Positions 25,257 through 33,853 of a stretch of 64,000 nucleotides of DNA are shown one piece after another. A model generated the notes under the pieces. It saw only the letters and a program-made list of their open reading frames with translations, ran no database searches and was not told the origin of the DNA. The position numbers and the translations under genes are program-made. The stretch's first letter is position 1. Each line of letters opens with the position of its first letter. The stretch is from an uncultured Collinsella sp. (lineage in GTDB: Bacteria; Actinomycetota; Coriobacteriia; Coriobacteriales; Coriobacteriaceae), in assembly GCA_900540895.1 (NCBI GenBank), contig UQHV01000015.1, forward strand, positions 1 through 64,000, given 5' to 3'.

Positions 25257-26309
25257 TTACGCGACGGTGTAAACCCAGTTGTGCTTGTCCTCGACAGCAC
25301 CAGACTGGATACCAGTCAGGGTCTCGCGAAGCTTCTTCATCACAGGGCCGATCTCGGTGTATCCAGCCGGGAAGGTCACGGTCTCGTCGGCGCCGTAAAC
25401 CTTGTTGTCGATTTCGCCAACCGGAGAGATGACGGCAGCGGTGCCGCACAGGCCGCACTCCACAAAGGTGCCGGCCTTGACCTCGGCCCACTCGACGGGG
25501 CGCTGGTCAACGGTCATGCCCAGGTCCTGAGCAACCTGAACGAGCGAACGACGGGTGATAGAGGGCAGGATGGAGTCGGTGTGCGACTGCGGAACGACGA
25601 GCGTGCCATCCTCTTTCACGAACAGGACGTTGGCGCCACCGGTCTCCTCGACATAGGTGCGGGACTCGGAGTCGAGATACAGGTTCTCGGCATAGCCCTC
25701 GCGATGGGCCTCCATCGTGGGCTTAAGGGACATGGCGTAGTTCAGGCCGGCCTTGATGTTGCCGGTGCCGTGCGGTGCAGCACGGTCATACTCGGAAACG
25801 CGCAGCTTGACGGGCTTGAGGCCGCCCTTAAAGTACGGACCGACCGGGGTCACGAGAATGCGGAACGTGTACTCAGGAGCGGGAGCCACGCCGATCACGT
25901 CACCGGAGCCGATCATAAACGGACGCACGTACAGGGTCGCGCCGGAACCGAAGGGCGGAACCCAGGCGGCGTTGGCAGAAACGACCTGCTTGACGGCCTC
26001 AACGAACTTGTCCTTGGGAAACGGGGGCATCTCGAGGCGCTGGGCAGAGTTATACATACGCTCAGCGTTCATGTCGGGACGGAAGCAGACGATGCTGCCG
26101 TCCTCGGCGGTGTAGGCCTTCAGGCCCTCAAAGACCTCCTGGCAGTAATGGAAGATACCGCCGCACTCGGAGACATGCAGGGTGTGGTCGGTGGTCAGGC
26201 CGCCCTCGTCCCACTCGCCATCCTTCCAATGAGCCTCGTAGCTGTAATCGGTCTTCATGTAGCCAAAGCCGAGGCTACCCCAATCGATATCCTTCTTCTC
26301 GACAGTCAT
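25257..26309 (-). CDS. ilvE: Branched-chain amino acid aminotransferase
   Basis: The 350-residue class IV PLP enzyme transfers the amino group between leucine, isoleucine or valine and 2-oxoglutarate. K186 in GNIKAGLNYA is the PLP lysine. EVFEGLKAYTAEDG, ALYVRPFM-like TLYVRPFMIG and EETGGANVLFV are family landmarks. Length fits bacterial IlvE of the longer type. ATG 26309 has AAGGAG upstream; the extra 50 residues upstream of it in the same frame are unlike IlvE. It appears monocistronic. A palindrome at 26499-26514 is shared with the amino-acid importer at 50.5-51.4 kb. Confidence 0.93.
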   Translation of the reverse strand: MTVEKKDIDWGSLGFGYMKTDYSYEAHWKDGEWDEGGLTTDHTLHVSECGGIFHYCQEVFEGLKAYTAEDGSIVCFRPDMNAERMYNSAQRLEMPPFPKDKFVEAVKQVVSANAAWVPPFGSGATLYVRPFMIGSGDVIGVAPAPEYTFRILVTPVGPYFKGGLKPVKLRVSEYDRAAPHGTGNIKAGLNYAMSLKPTMEAHREGYAENLYLDSESRTYVEETGGANVLFVKEDGTLVVPQSHTDSILPSITRRSLVQVAQDLGMTVDQRPVEWAEVKAGTFVECGLCGTAAVISPVGEIDNKVYGADETVTFPAGYTEIGPVMKKLRETLTGIQSGAVEDKHNWVYTVA

Positions 26310-26498
26310 ATGTCGCTCCTTACATACACAGTTGCATACTCGCGAACCCGCACGCAAGGACCGAGGCCGACCGCGTCGCAACGTCGCACGCCCGGAGCGT
26401 AGAGCCGGACGGGACACGCGAGCAGCATCAAAGCCGATGGCACGTCGATTCGCATGCACGAGATTGTACTCCCCGCACGCGTCTGATAAAACGCTTTT

Positions 26499-26514
26499 CT
26501 TTAACTAAGTAAAG
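26499..26514 (-). promoter_or_regulatory. Palindrome upstream of ilvE, shared with glnH promoter
   Basis: CTTTA-ACTAAG-TAAAG has 5-base arms around 6 bases. The site at 51383-51402 before the amino-acid importer has CACTTTA-GTTAAG-TAAAGTG, the same spacing and nearly the same centre. A weak TTTACT to TTTATC promoter would overlap it. A shared repressor of amino-acid genes is inferred. Confidence 0.5.
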
Positions 26515-26533
26515 TATTTTCATTTGACCGAAG

Positions 26534-26569
26534 CAAAAAGGCCCGCCACCGTAAGCGGTGACGGGCCTC
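26534..26569 (-). terminator. DedA gene terminator
   Basis: On the minus strand AGGCCCGTCACCGC pairs with GCGGTGGCGGGCCT and is followed by TTTTT. It lies about 40 bases after the stop codon. Confidence 0.85.
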
Positions 26570-26606
26570 AACTGTACGGTCTGCGCGCTGGCTCGAGCTA
26601 GGCGTT

Positions 26607-27245
26607 CTATTTACCCAGCTTGGCCTTAACCAGACCGACCACGGTCGGGATGATCGACACGGCAACGATGCCGATAATCAGCAGCTCAAAGTGCTCTTGC
26701 ACAAAGGGAATGCCGCCAAAGAAGTAGCCCAGCAGCGTAAAGACCGTCGACCAGGTAATGCCGCCCAGCACGTTAAAGACGACAAAGTTGCGCCAGTGCA
26801 TGCCGCCCATGCCAGCGATAAAGGGCACAAAGGTGCGGATAAACGGGAAGAAGCGACCCAGGAAGATGGCCAGGTGACCCCACTTGTCCAAGAAGTCCTC
26901 GGACTTTTTGATGCGCTCGGGCGTCATGGCCTTGACCTTGCCCGAAGCGATGATCTTGCGGCCAAAGAAGTGACCGATCATAAAGTTGCACTGATCGCCC
27001 AAAATGGCAGCGGCCCATGCGGTGGCCAGAAGCGCCACGATGTTAAAGCCGCCGTTGTGGGCAAAGAAACCCGAGGCGAACAGCAGCGAATCACCGGGAA
27101 GGAACGGGAAGAACACCACGCCCGTCTCGATAAAGATGATCAGGAACACGCAGCCGTAGGCCATAAGCGGGCCGGCGGCGATCCAGCTGGCGATCGCGGT
27201 GCGCGGGTCCTTAAGCAGCTCGGCAATAAAATTGATGAAACCCAT
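26607..27245 (-). CDS. DedA-family membrane protein
   Basis: The 212-residue integral membrane protein belongs to the DedA/SNARE-associated family, several members of which flip lipids such as undecaprenyl phosphate or phosphatidylethanolamine. FFPFLPGDSLLFASGFFA and GRFFPFIRTFVPFIAGMGGM, with the two conserved arginines, are the family signatures. About five hydrophobic segments are visible. ATG 27245 has AGAGG upstream. It is monocistronic and divergent from cysE. The lipid handled is not known. Confidence 0.92.
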   Translation of the reverse strand: MGFINFIAELLKDPRTAIASWIAAGPLMAYGCVFLIIFIETGVVFFPFLPGDSLLFASGFFAHNGGFNIVALLATAWAAAILGDQCNFMIGHFFGRKIIASGKVKAMTPERIKKSEDFLDKWGHLAIFLGRFFPFIRTFVPFIAGMGGMHWRNFVVFNVLGGITWSTVFTLLGYFFGGIPFVQEHFELLIIGIVAVSIIPTVVGLVKAKLGK

Positions 27246-27468
27246 GAAGTAAAACCTCTCAGTTGTGGGCGCGGATACGTCCAAGTTGACCAGTATACGG
27301 TTGCGGTGCCCCCTCGTGCGCAACCCCACAAAAGCATGACTCCATTACCAGCAAGTTTGCATAACTGACACTTGTAGCGCAAAGCCGCCAAGATTGTCCT
27401 TTTTAATCCCTAGCGAATCGCTATACTTTATTGAATCGCATTGCCATGGCGCTAAGGGAGGGCGGCCG

Positions 27469-28173
27469 GTGAGCTTTATCAATACCATTCGCGAGGACAT
27501 CAAGACCGTCCAGGCGCAGGACCCCGCCGCGCAAAACGGTCTGGTCATCTTTCTTTCCTATCCTGGCCTGCACGCCAAGTGGAACCACGTGCCCGAGCAC
27601 TGGCTGTGGGAGCACGGTCATCGCTCGCTCGCCCGCGTGCTCTCGCAAATCACCCGCCACATCACCGGCGTCGAGATTCACCCTGCCGCGCAGATTGGCA
27701 AGCACTTCTTTATCGACCACGCCATGGGCGTCGTCATCGGCGAGACCACCATTGTGGGCGACAACTGTGTGCTCTACCAGGGCGTCACGCTCGGCGGCAC
27801 CGGCAACGAGACCGGCAAGCGTCACCCCACCCTGGGCAACAATGTCACGGTGGGCACGGGCGCCAAGGTGCTCGGCAACATCTGCATCGGCAACAACGTC
27901 AAGATCGGCGGCAACTCGGTCGTCGTTAAGGACGTCCCCGACAACTGCACCGTCGTGGGCGTGCCGGGACGCATCATCAAGCGCAACGGCTGCCGTGTGT
28001 TCGAGGAGAGTTTCGACGCCAAGCAGCATCGCGAGTACATGCCCGATGACGCCGCCGAGCAGTCCGCCCTCAACCGCCAGGGCATCACCGAGAATGCCCG
28101 CCGCGTCAAGGAACTCGAGCGAGAGGTGGCCGAGCTCAAGGCCCTCGTCGCCAAGCTCGTGGACGAACGCTAG
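27469..28173 (+). CDS. cysE: Serine O-acetyltransferase
   Basis: This enzyme acetylates serine with acetyl-CoA, the first step of cysteine synthesis. The 234-residue protein has an N-terminal helical part and a left-handed beta-helix made of hexapeptide repeats (HPAAQIGKHFFIDHAMGVVI, GETTIVGDNCVLYQGVTLGG) with the catalytic histidine in IDHAMGVVIGE. A coiled-coil tail (ENARRVKELEREVAELKALV) follows and may drive assembly. The start is GTG 27469, preceded by AAGGGAGG. No cysK is adjacent. Direct GAATCGC repeats lie just upstream around TATACT and may be regulatory. Confidence 0.93.
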   Translation: MSFINTIREDIKTVQAQDPAAQNGLVIFLSYPGLHAKWNHVPEHWLWEHGHRSLARVLSQITRHITGVEIHPAAQIGKHFFIDHAMGVVIGETTIVGDNCVLYQGVTLGGTGNETGKRHPTLGNNVTVGTGAKVLGNICIGNNVKIGGNSVVVKDVPDNCTVVGVPGRIIKRNGCRVFEESFDAKQHREYMPDDAAEQSALNRQGITENARRVKELEREVAELKALVAKLVDER

Positions 28174-28211
28174 GAACGCAAGCGGCACAAAACGACATCG
28201 GCATCAACGCA

Positions 28212-28249
28212 AAGGCGCGCCAGGGAATTCATCCCCGGCGCGCCTTATT
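28212..28249 (+). terminator. cysE terminator
   Basis: AAGGCGCGCC(A)GGG pairs with CCCC(G)GCGCGCCTT; the T-tract is short. Confidence 0.75.
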
Positions 28250-28253
28250 TGTG

Positions 28254-28284
28254 ATGTGGCAAAGAGACTGTCCCTTTGTCACAT
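28254..28284. repeat. ATGTGGCAAAGAGAC hairpin
   Basis: Arms ATGTGGCAAAGAGAC and GTCCCTTTGTCACAT pair with two mismatches around one T. It is a diverged form of the palindrome at 12083-12111 and touches the stop codon of the exporter gene. Confidence 0.75.
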
Positions 28285-30284
28285 TATGCGAACTGGCTCA
28301 GATAGAGGTCGGCGTAGGCACCCTCGGCAGCCAGCAGCTCCTTATGCGTGCCCTGCTCGATAATGTTGCCGTGATCCATGACCAGGATGAGGTCGGCATC
28401 CACGATCGTCGACAGACGGTGCGCGATCACAAAGCTCGTACGCCCGCGCATAAGCGCGTCCATGGCACGGCCGATGGCAAGCTCGGTGCGCGTATCCACG
28501 CTCGACGTCGCCTCATCCAGAATGAGAATCGCCGGGTTGTTGAGCAACACGCGCGCAATGGTCAACAACTGGCGCTGGCCCTGACTGATGCTTTCGGCAT
28601 CGTTAGCCACACGCGTGTCGTAGCCCTGCGGCATAGTGCGCACGAAGAAGTCGACCTGCGCGGCACGAGCGGCGGCCACAATTTCGTCGCGCGTTGCCTC
28701 GGGGCAGCCGTAGGCGATGTTTTCGGCAATCGTGCCATCGAACAGCCAGGCGTCCTGCAGCACCATGCCAAACTGCTGCCGTAGCTCACCGCGGTCCATG
28801 AGGCGCGTATCCACACCGTCAAGCGTAATGCGGCCGCCGTCGATCTCGTAAAAGCGCATGAGCAGGTTGATGAGCGTCGTCTTGCCTGCGCCCGTGGTTC
28901 CCACCACGGCAATCTTCTGGCCCGGCTCGGCGGTAAACGACACGTCGCGCATGAGCGGCTTATCGGGCGCATAGCCAAAGCGCACGTGCTCAAAGGAGAC
29001 GCGGCCCTCCACGCGGCCCGGCAGCTTGGCGGCCTCGTCCGGCAGCGGATCGGCCTCCATCTCGGGCTCATCGAGCAGGTCGAACACGCGCTCCGCACTC
29101 GCCAGCGCGCTCTGCAGCGAGTTGAAAGTGAACGACAGCTGCGTCATGGGTTCGGACGCCTCGTAGATAAACTGGAAGAACGCCTGGAACACGCCGACGG
29201 TCATGTGACCGGCAACCAGCATGCTGCAGCCCACAAGCGCAATCACGATCTGTGCAAGGCGGCCGATAAAGCGCACCGCGGGGCCGACGGCGTTAATCAT
29301 AAAATCGGCCTTGGCACTCACGCGTGCCAGCTCGTCCGAGGCCTGGTGCACCTCGGCAGAACTTTGGCGTTCGCGGTTAAACGCGCGGATCACCAGACGG
29401 CCCGAATAGCCTTCCTCGACCGCACTCGTAATCTTGGACACCCACTCCTGGCGCTCGCCCGTCACATCGTGTGTGCGGCGCGAGACGACCTTCGTCACCA
29501 GCAGCGACAGTGCCGTAAAGAACAGAAAGACGAGCGTAAGCTGCACGCTGAACACGAACATCACGCTCACAGCACCAACAACCGTGCCGATCGACACGAG
29601 CAGCTGCAGCAATCCGCGCTGCATGCTCTCGGACATCTTGTCCAGGTCGTTGGTCGCGCGGCTGACGACCTCGCCGGGACGATGCGCGTCAAAATAGGCG
29701 AGCGGCAGACGGTTGAGCTTTTGCGCGATGCGGTTGCGCAGGCGCAGATTGAGGCGTTCGGCCACGCTCGACATCAAAAAGCTCTGGAGCGCGTAGAACG
29801 AAGCGGCGGCCGTCCAAATCAAAAAGTAGATGAAGATAGTCCTGCCGCAGTTCTCCCAGGTGATGTTGAAGGTGGTGTCGTTGGCAAACGCCACCTGAAT
29901 GTGGCTCCACAGCTCATCGATCACGCGGGCGCTATATGCCGGCGCGGCAGTGTTAAAGATGGCATAGAACACAATGCTCGCGAACACGATATAGAAGCGC
30001 CAATGGTCGCCGGCAGCCTCACTCCACAGGCGGCGCACCGTCGCCCAGGTATCCCGAGGCGTCTCGTCCTCGTCGTCCACATCGCGCATGCGCTCTGCCT
30101 CAGCGCGGGCGCGCTCGTCCTCGGCGCGCTCGTTTTCCTCGTAGAGCGCTTGGCGGCGAGCCTCGCGCTCGGCTGCAGCCTTGGCGGCGTCATCCAGCTC
30201 GGGTGCCACGGCAGCCGTTTCCTCGACCAGCCCCGCGGCAACGGCGTCATCAACGCCGCCCTGCTTCTTGAGCTCCTCGGTCAT
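28284..30284 (-). CDS. ABC exporter half with intact ATPase site and charged N-terminal extension
   Basis: The 666-residue half-transporter has a membrane part of six helices and an ATPase domain with Walker A GTTGAGKTT, signature SISQGQRQ and Walker B LILDEATSSVDTRTE with the catalytic glutamate. Before the first helix lies an unusual 90-residue acidic and basic helical extension (EREARRQALYEENERAEDER). ATG 30284 starts one base after the stop of the partner gene, with GGGAGG upstream. It pairs with 30286-32010 to form a heterodimeric exporter under a MarR regulator, so drug or toxic-compound export is likely. Confidence 0.9.
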   Translation of the reverse strand: MTEELKKQGGVDDAVAAGLVEETAAVAPELDDAAKAAAEREARRQALYEENERAEDERARAEAERMRDVDDEDETPRDTWATVRRLWSEAAGDHWRFYIVFASIVFYAIFNTAAPAYSARVIDELWSHIQVAFANDTTFNITWENCGRTIFIYFLIWTAAASFYALQSFLMSSVAERLNLRLRNRIAQKLNRLPLAYFDAHRPGEVVSRATNDLDKMSESMQRGLLQLLVSIGTVVGAVSVMFVFSVQLTLVFLFFTALSLLVTKVVSRRTHDVTGERQEWVSKITSAVEEGYSGRLVIRAFNRERQSSAEVHQASDELARVSAKADFMINAVGPAVRFIGRLAQIVIALVGCSMLVAGHMTVGVFQAFFQFIYEASEPMTQLSFTFNSLQSALASAERVFDLLDEPEMEADPLPDEAAKLPGRVEGRVSFEHVRFGYAPDKPLMRDVSFTAEPGQKIAVVGTTGAGKTTLINLLMRFYEIDGGRITLDGVDTRLMDRGELRQQFGMVLQDAWLFDGTIAENIAYGCPEATRDEIVAAARAAQVDFFVRTMPQGYDTRVANDAESISQGQRQLLTIARVLLNNPAILILDEATSSVDTRTELAIGRAMDALMRGRTSFVIAHRLSTIVDADLILVMDHGNIIEQGTHKELLAAEGAYADLYLSQFA

Positions 30285-30285
30285 G

Positions 30286-32010
30286 CTACTCACCTCCCTT
30301 CATCTGCGATTCCGCGATGGCGCGGTACACCTCGCAGATTTCCATAAGCTCGCTATGCGTGCCCAAGCCCACAATCTCGCCGTCCTTGAGCACGACAATC
30401 TGGTCGGCATGCAAAATCGTCGAGATGCGCTGCGCGATGATGAGCACCGCGGCATCGCGCGTCTCGCCTTGCAACGCATGGCGCAGGGCGGCATCGGTCT
30501 TAAAGTCCAGGGCCGAAAAACTATCATCGAAGATATACAGATCGGCATGCTTCATGAGCGCACGGGCGATGGCCAGACGCTGGCGCTGGCCGCCCGAAAA
30601 GTTCGTACCGCCTTGGGCAACCGGGGTATCGAGCCCCTGCGGTTGGTCGAGTACAAAGGTGCTCTGGGCAACCTCAAGCGCGTGAAGCATGTCGGTCTCG
30701 GTCGCGTCCTCGTTGCCAAAGCGCAGATTACTTGCCACGGTGCCCGAGAACAGCCACGCCTTCTGCGGCACATAGGCGATGTGTCCACGGATCTCATCTT
30801 GCGAAAGCTCGCGCAGATCGACGCCGTCCAGGCGAATGACGCCCTTGGTGGCATCGTGGAAGCGCAGCAGAAGCTTTGCCACCGTCGACTTGCCCGAACC
30901 CGTCGAGCCGACGATTGCGGTCGTCTGACCGCGACGACAGGCAAAGCTCAGGTCGCACAGGGTGTCCTCGTCGGCATCGTCAAAGCGAAACGACATATGA
31001 TCGAACACGGCAACAGCATCCGCATCGTCCTCGGAGGCAGGCGCCCCGTCACCCAGCGTGCGCTCGCCATCGACGATGCTCGGCTCAATCTCCAGCACTT
31101 GCTGCGCACGGCTTAGGCATGCCGCGGCGCGTGGCAGCGTTAGCACCACCATCTGCGCCATCATCACAAAGAACAGGATCAGGATTGCATACTCCAGCAC
31201 CGCAGAGATGCTCGCAATCTGCATCGCATGGGCGCCCACGCGGTTGCCGCCCACCCACAGCACCGCCACCTCGGCGATGTTCATCAAAAAGAAGCTGGAG
31301 CTGTCGAGGCCCACAAACAGGTGATTGACCTTGATGGCGTTGGCGGCGTATTCGCTAAACACCTCGTCCAGACGCCGTTCCTCGTGGCGCTCCTTGTTAA
31401 ACGCACGGATGACGCGCACGCCCACAATATTCTCGCGCAGCACCACGTTCATGCGGTCGATAAAGCCCTGTAGGCGCATAAAAATCGGCGCCGCGTTGGC
31501 AACCGTAAAGACCGCCGCCACCAGCACAATCGCAACGACTACGCCCAGAAGCGTGCCCATGGCGGGATCGATAAACCAGGCGAAGATGATGCCCGCCACA
31601 GCCAAAAACGGCACGGGCAGCACCAGCTGAATCGTCTGCAGAATCGCCTGCTGAATCACGTTGATGTCGTTGAGCGAGCGCGTGATCATCGATCCGGTGC
31701 CAAAGCGCTCAAAATCGCTGGCCGCGAGCTCGAGCGATTTGTCGTACACGGCATTGCGGATATCGCAAGCCACGTTGGCGGCCAGGCGCGCCGAAAGATA
31801 GCAGCCCAGCACCGTGCCGCCGCTAGCCATGCTGGTCGCGATAAACATGTATAGGCCGTTGCGTAAAATGTAGTCGATATCGCCCGTGGTAATACCGGTG
31901 TTGACCATGTTCGCCAGCATCGTGGGAACCAACAGCGTACCGACGTTATCCACCAGCAGCACCAGCAGCGTCACTGCGACAAGCCCTCGATAGGGCTTCA
32001 AAAACCTCAT
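30286..32010 (-). CDS. ABC exporter half with degenerate Walker B
   Basis: This 574-residue partner has six membrane helices and an ATPase domain with Walker A GSTGSGKST, signature FSGGQRQRLAIARAL and Walker B LYIFDDSFSALDFKTD, where aspartate replaces the catalytic glutamate. It aligns closely with the degenerate subunit at 18667-20547. ATG 32010 overlaps the stop of marR in TAATG, which indicates translational coupling; a GTG at 32022 is the alternative. Confidence 0.9.
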   Translation of the reverse strand: MRFLKPYRGLVAVTLLVLLVDNVGTLLVPTMLANMVNTGITTGDIDYILRNGLYMFIATSMASGGTVLGCYLSARLAANVACDIRNAVYDKSLELAASDFERFGTGSMITRSLNDINVIQQAILQTIQLVLPVPFLAVAGIIFAWFIDPAMGTLLGVVVAIVLVAAVFTVANAAPIFMRLQGFIDRMNVVLRENIVGVRVIRAFNKERHEERRLDEVFSEYAANAIKVNHLFVGLDSSSFFLMNIAEVAVLWVGGNRVGAHAMQIASISAVLEYAILILFFVMMAQMVVLTLPRAAACLSRAQQVLEIEPSIVDGERTLGDGAPASEDDADAVAVFDHMSFRFDDADEDTLCDLSFACRRGQTTAIVGSTGSGKSTVAKLLLRFHDATKGVIRLDGVDLRELSQDEIRGHIAYVPQKAWLFSGTVASNLRFGNEDATETDMLHALEVAQSTFVLDQPQGLDTPVAQGGTNFSGGQRQRLAIARALMKHADLYIFDDSFSALDFKTDAALRHALQGETRDAAVLIIAQRISTILHADQIVVLKDGEIVGLGTHSELMEICEVYRAIAESQMKGGE

Positions 32011-32510
32011 TAACAGTCGCACGACTCCCCCTCACCTTGATTCTCGGCCTGGCTCTCGGCAGCGATATGCTGCTTAAAGGCATCGCACTCATCGCCGAGC
32101 GCATGGGAAAATTTTCCGATTAGGCGCATGATTTCGCGCTGCTCACACGGCTCAAGCGCGCCAAAGGCTCGCTGCTCGGCCTTGAGTGCCGGCAGCGCAT
32201 AACGCTCGGCAAATCGCCTGCCCTCTTCGGTCAGGCTCACAACCTTGTTCTTACGACTGCCTTCGGCAAACTCCAACGTTGCGAAGCCCCGCGCCGTCAA
32301 GGTTTTAATTGCCGAGTTGATGGTCTGCTTGCTGTAGAACCATTCGCTTGTCAGACGGCTTACGGCAATACTGCCGCCCGTCGTGCTGGTGTCGACGAGC
32401 ATCCAATAGGCGCAGTCCGAAAGGCCGCAGGCGCGCGAGAACTCCGAATAGATATGGTCGAGTCCATTGAGCAACCGATCGAAGTCGACCAGCGTAACCG
32501 CACTATTCAT
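32010..32510 (-). CDS. MarR-family regulator of the exporter operon
   Basis: The 166-residue winged-helix protein has the MarR DNA-binding segment (WFYSKQTINSAIKTLTARGFATLEF and the wing EGSRKNKVVSLTEEG). It heads the operon with the two exporter genes and its stop overlaps the next start. MarR proteins are usually repressors released by small ligands. Direct repeats overlapping its own promoter (32529-32577) suggest self-control of the operon. The ribosome binding site GGTGGG is modest. Confidence 0.9.
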   Translation of the reverse strand: MNSAVTLVDFDRLLNGLDHIYSEFSRACGLSDCAYWMLVDTSTTGGSIAVSRLTSEWFYSKQTINSAIKTLTARGFATLEFAEGSRKNKVVSLTEEGRRFAERYALPALKAEQRAFGALEPCEQREIMRLIGKFSHALGDECDAFKQHIAAESQAENQGEGESCDC

Positions 32511-32528
32511 CTATCCCACCATTCAATT

Positions 32529-32586
32529 GTCCGATTTTTGACCAATTATGTGTCTCTAGATTAGTCCGAGTTTTGACTATCGTCAA
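32529..32586 (-). promoter_or_regulatory. Promoter and direct-repeat operator of the MarR-exporter operon
   Basis: TTGACG (32581-32586), a 17-base spacer and TAATCT (32558-32563) form a promoter on the minus strand. GTCAAAACTCGGAC lies between the two boxes (32564-32577) and GTCAAAAATCGGAC follows downstream (32529-32542), 35 bp away on the same face. A regulator bound there would block transcription. Confidence 0.65.
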
Positions 32587-32629
32587 CAGGCTCTCCGCAA
32601 ATGCGTGCACTTTTATGGCCTATCGGCAG

Positions 32630-32668
32630 AAAAAGACCGCCGGCGCGGGGGCGGCGCCAGCGGTCACG
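32630..32668 (-). terminator. Terminator of the 96-residue protein gene
   Basis: On the minus strand GACCGCTGGCGCC pairs with GGCGCCGGCGGTC-like bases and is followed by TTTTTC. Confidence 0.8.
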
Positions 32669-32691
32669 TGAAAATCGGGTTTTATTGCCTG

Positions 32692-32982
32692 TTAAGCGGC
32701 GACGGCCTCATAGACCGTAGCGCCCGAGAAGCTGTCATGCAGGCTTTTGCCGGCAATCCACGGCAGCTCGACGACCTCGCAGACCGTGTTGACCAGCTCG
32801 GAGCAGTCAGTAAAGTGGCCCTTGTCGTTGAGGGCCTCGCAATCCTGAACACGCCAATAGCCATCGGTGTGCGTGATGTAGTACTCGTGATCGTTGATCG
32901 ACACGAAAGCGCGCGTCTTGGAACGCAGCAGCTTCAGAAATCCTTCGAAATCGGTCTCGACGACATCTCCAGCCTGGAACAT
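32692..32982 (-). CDS. Conserved-looking hypothetical protein, 96 residues
   Basis: I do not recognise this small soluble protein. It has no signal or membrane helix and mixed alpha/beta character (FVSINDHEYYITHTDGYWRV, then ELVNTVCEVVELPW). Two cysteines are at about 48 and 59. ATG 32982 has AGGAGG seven bases upstream, a strong site, and a clear terminator follows, so it is very likely expressed alone. Inverted GATAAAC boxes upstream resemble those before the transaldolase gene. Confidence 0.75.
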   Translation of the reverse strand: MFQAGDVVETDFEGFLKLLRSKTRAFVSINDHEYYITHTDGYWRVQDCEALNDKGHFTDCSELVNTVCEVVELPWIAGKSLHDSFSGATVYEAVAA

Positions 32983-33019
32983 GATGTTACCTCCTGGCCC
33001 GGCGCCACCACGGCGCATT

Positions 33020-33055
33020 GATAAACGTTGGTACTCCTTTAGTAAAACCTTTATC
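33020..33055 (-). promoter_or_regulatory. Inverted GATAAAC / CTTTATC box pair
   Basis: GATAAAC (33020-33026) and CTTTATC (33049-33055) face each other, and GATAAACGTTGGTA matches the transaldolase upstream site at 13 of 14 positions. The spacing is 3 bases longer here. The rest of 33056-33276 shows no gene. Confidence 0.35.
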
Positions 33056-33276
33056 AAAGGTTATGCGTTCGTCATTTAGGCAAGTGGTAAAAAACCGCAG
33101 GGTAGACGGGATAAAACGTTTAACCATCCCATTTGTTTGTCACATTCTGAAGGTACTTTTATGCAAACCTACTTTCCCAATTGGAATCTATCCTTTTGGC
33201 CGGGTAATTGACCGTCTATCGTTTAAGCCCGACGGGTATGAACGGGGCATCTGCAACGCCACCGCAAGGAGACACC

Positions 33277-33798
33277 ATGGAGACTATCGAAGCACTCATT
33301 CACCGCCGCAGCTGCCGCAAATACAGCAATCGTCCCGTCGAGGCCGAAAAGCTTGCACGGATTATCGAAGCCGGCCAATATGCACCGAGCGGCATGGGCC
33401 GCCAGCCGGTGACGTTTGTCGCCGTCACCGACCCCGCGACCGTCGAGCGTCTCTCACAGCTCAACGCCCAGGTCATGGACAGCAACAGCGACCCCTTCTA
33501 TGGCGCCAAGACCGTTGTGGTGGTGCTGGTTGACCGCAGCGTGCCCACACATCTGGAAGACGGCTCGCTCGCCATGGGCAACTTGCTCAACGCCGCCTAT
33601 GCACTGGGTGTCGATTCGTGCTGGATTCACCGCGCGCATGAGGTCTTTGACTCACCCGAGGGCCTGGAGCTGCTGGCCAGCTGGGGCCTGCCCGCCGACG
33701 GCAGCCTGCGCGGTGTCGGTAACTGCATTCTTGGCTACGCCGAGGACACGCTACCCGAGGCAAAGCCGCGCCGCGACAACGTGGTATACGTCAAGTAG
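33277..33798 (+). CDS. Nitroreductase-family flavoprotein, short form
   Basis: The 173-residue product is a compact FMN-dependent nitroreductase. HRRSCRKYSNRPVE near the start binds FMN phosphate, AGQYAPSGMGRQP follows, and ALGVDSCWIHRA near 110 is the second signature. The C-terminal part reads GNCILGYAE. ATG 33277 has AAGGAG upstream. It is monocistronic and ends before a hairpin at 33804-33851. The substrate is unknown. Confidence 0.9.
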   Translation: METIEALIHRRSCRKYSNRPVEAEKLARIIEAGQYAPSGMGRQPVTFVAVTDPATVERLSQLNAQVMDSNSDPFYGAKTVVVVLVDRSVPTHLEDGSLAMGNLLNAAYALGVDSCWIHRAHEVFDSPEGLELLASWGLPADGSLRGVGNCILGYAEDTLPEAKPRRDNVVYVK

Positions 33799-33803
33799 CG
33801 CAG

Positions 33804-33851
33804 GAGTGTCCCAAACTGCCGGCAGAAAAGGAACGTCCCCTTCTGCCGGCA
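33804..33851. repeat. TGCCGGCAGAA hairpin with GTCCCC core
   Basis: TGCCGGCAGAAAAGG pairs with CCCCTTCTGCCGGCA around AACGT. A separate GTGTCCC precedes it. It fits the family of hairpins with a GGGAC-type core and arms found only at this locus. It lies between convergent genes. Confidence 0.75.
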
Positions 33852-33853
33852 AG

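Noticed and set aside
24812..25300. Minus-strand frame of 162 codons after ilvE
   Set aside because: It runs across the long inverted repeat, has no ribosome binding site, and only its last third looks protein-like; kept as a note in the repeat entry.
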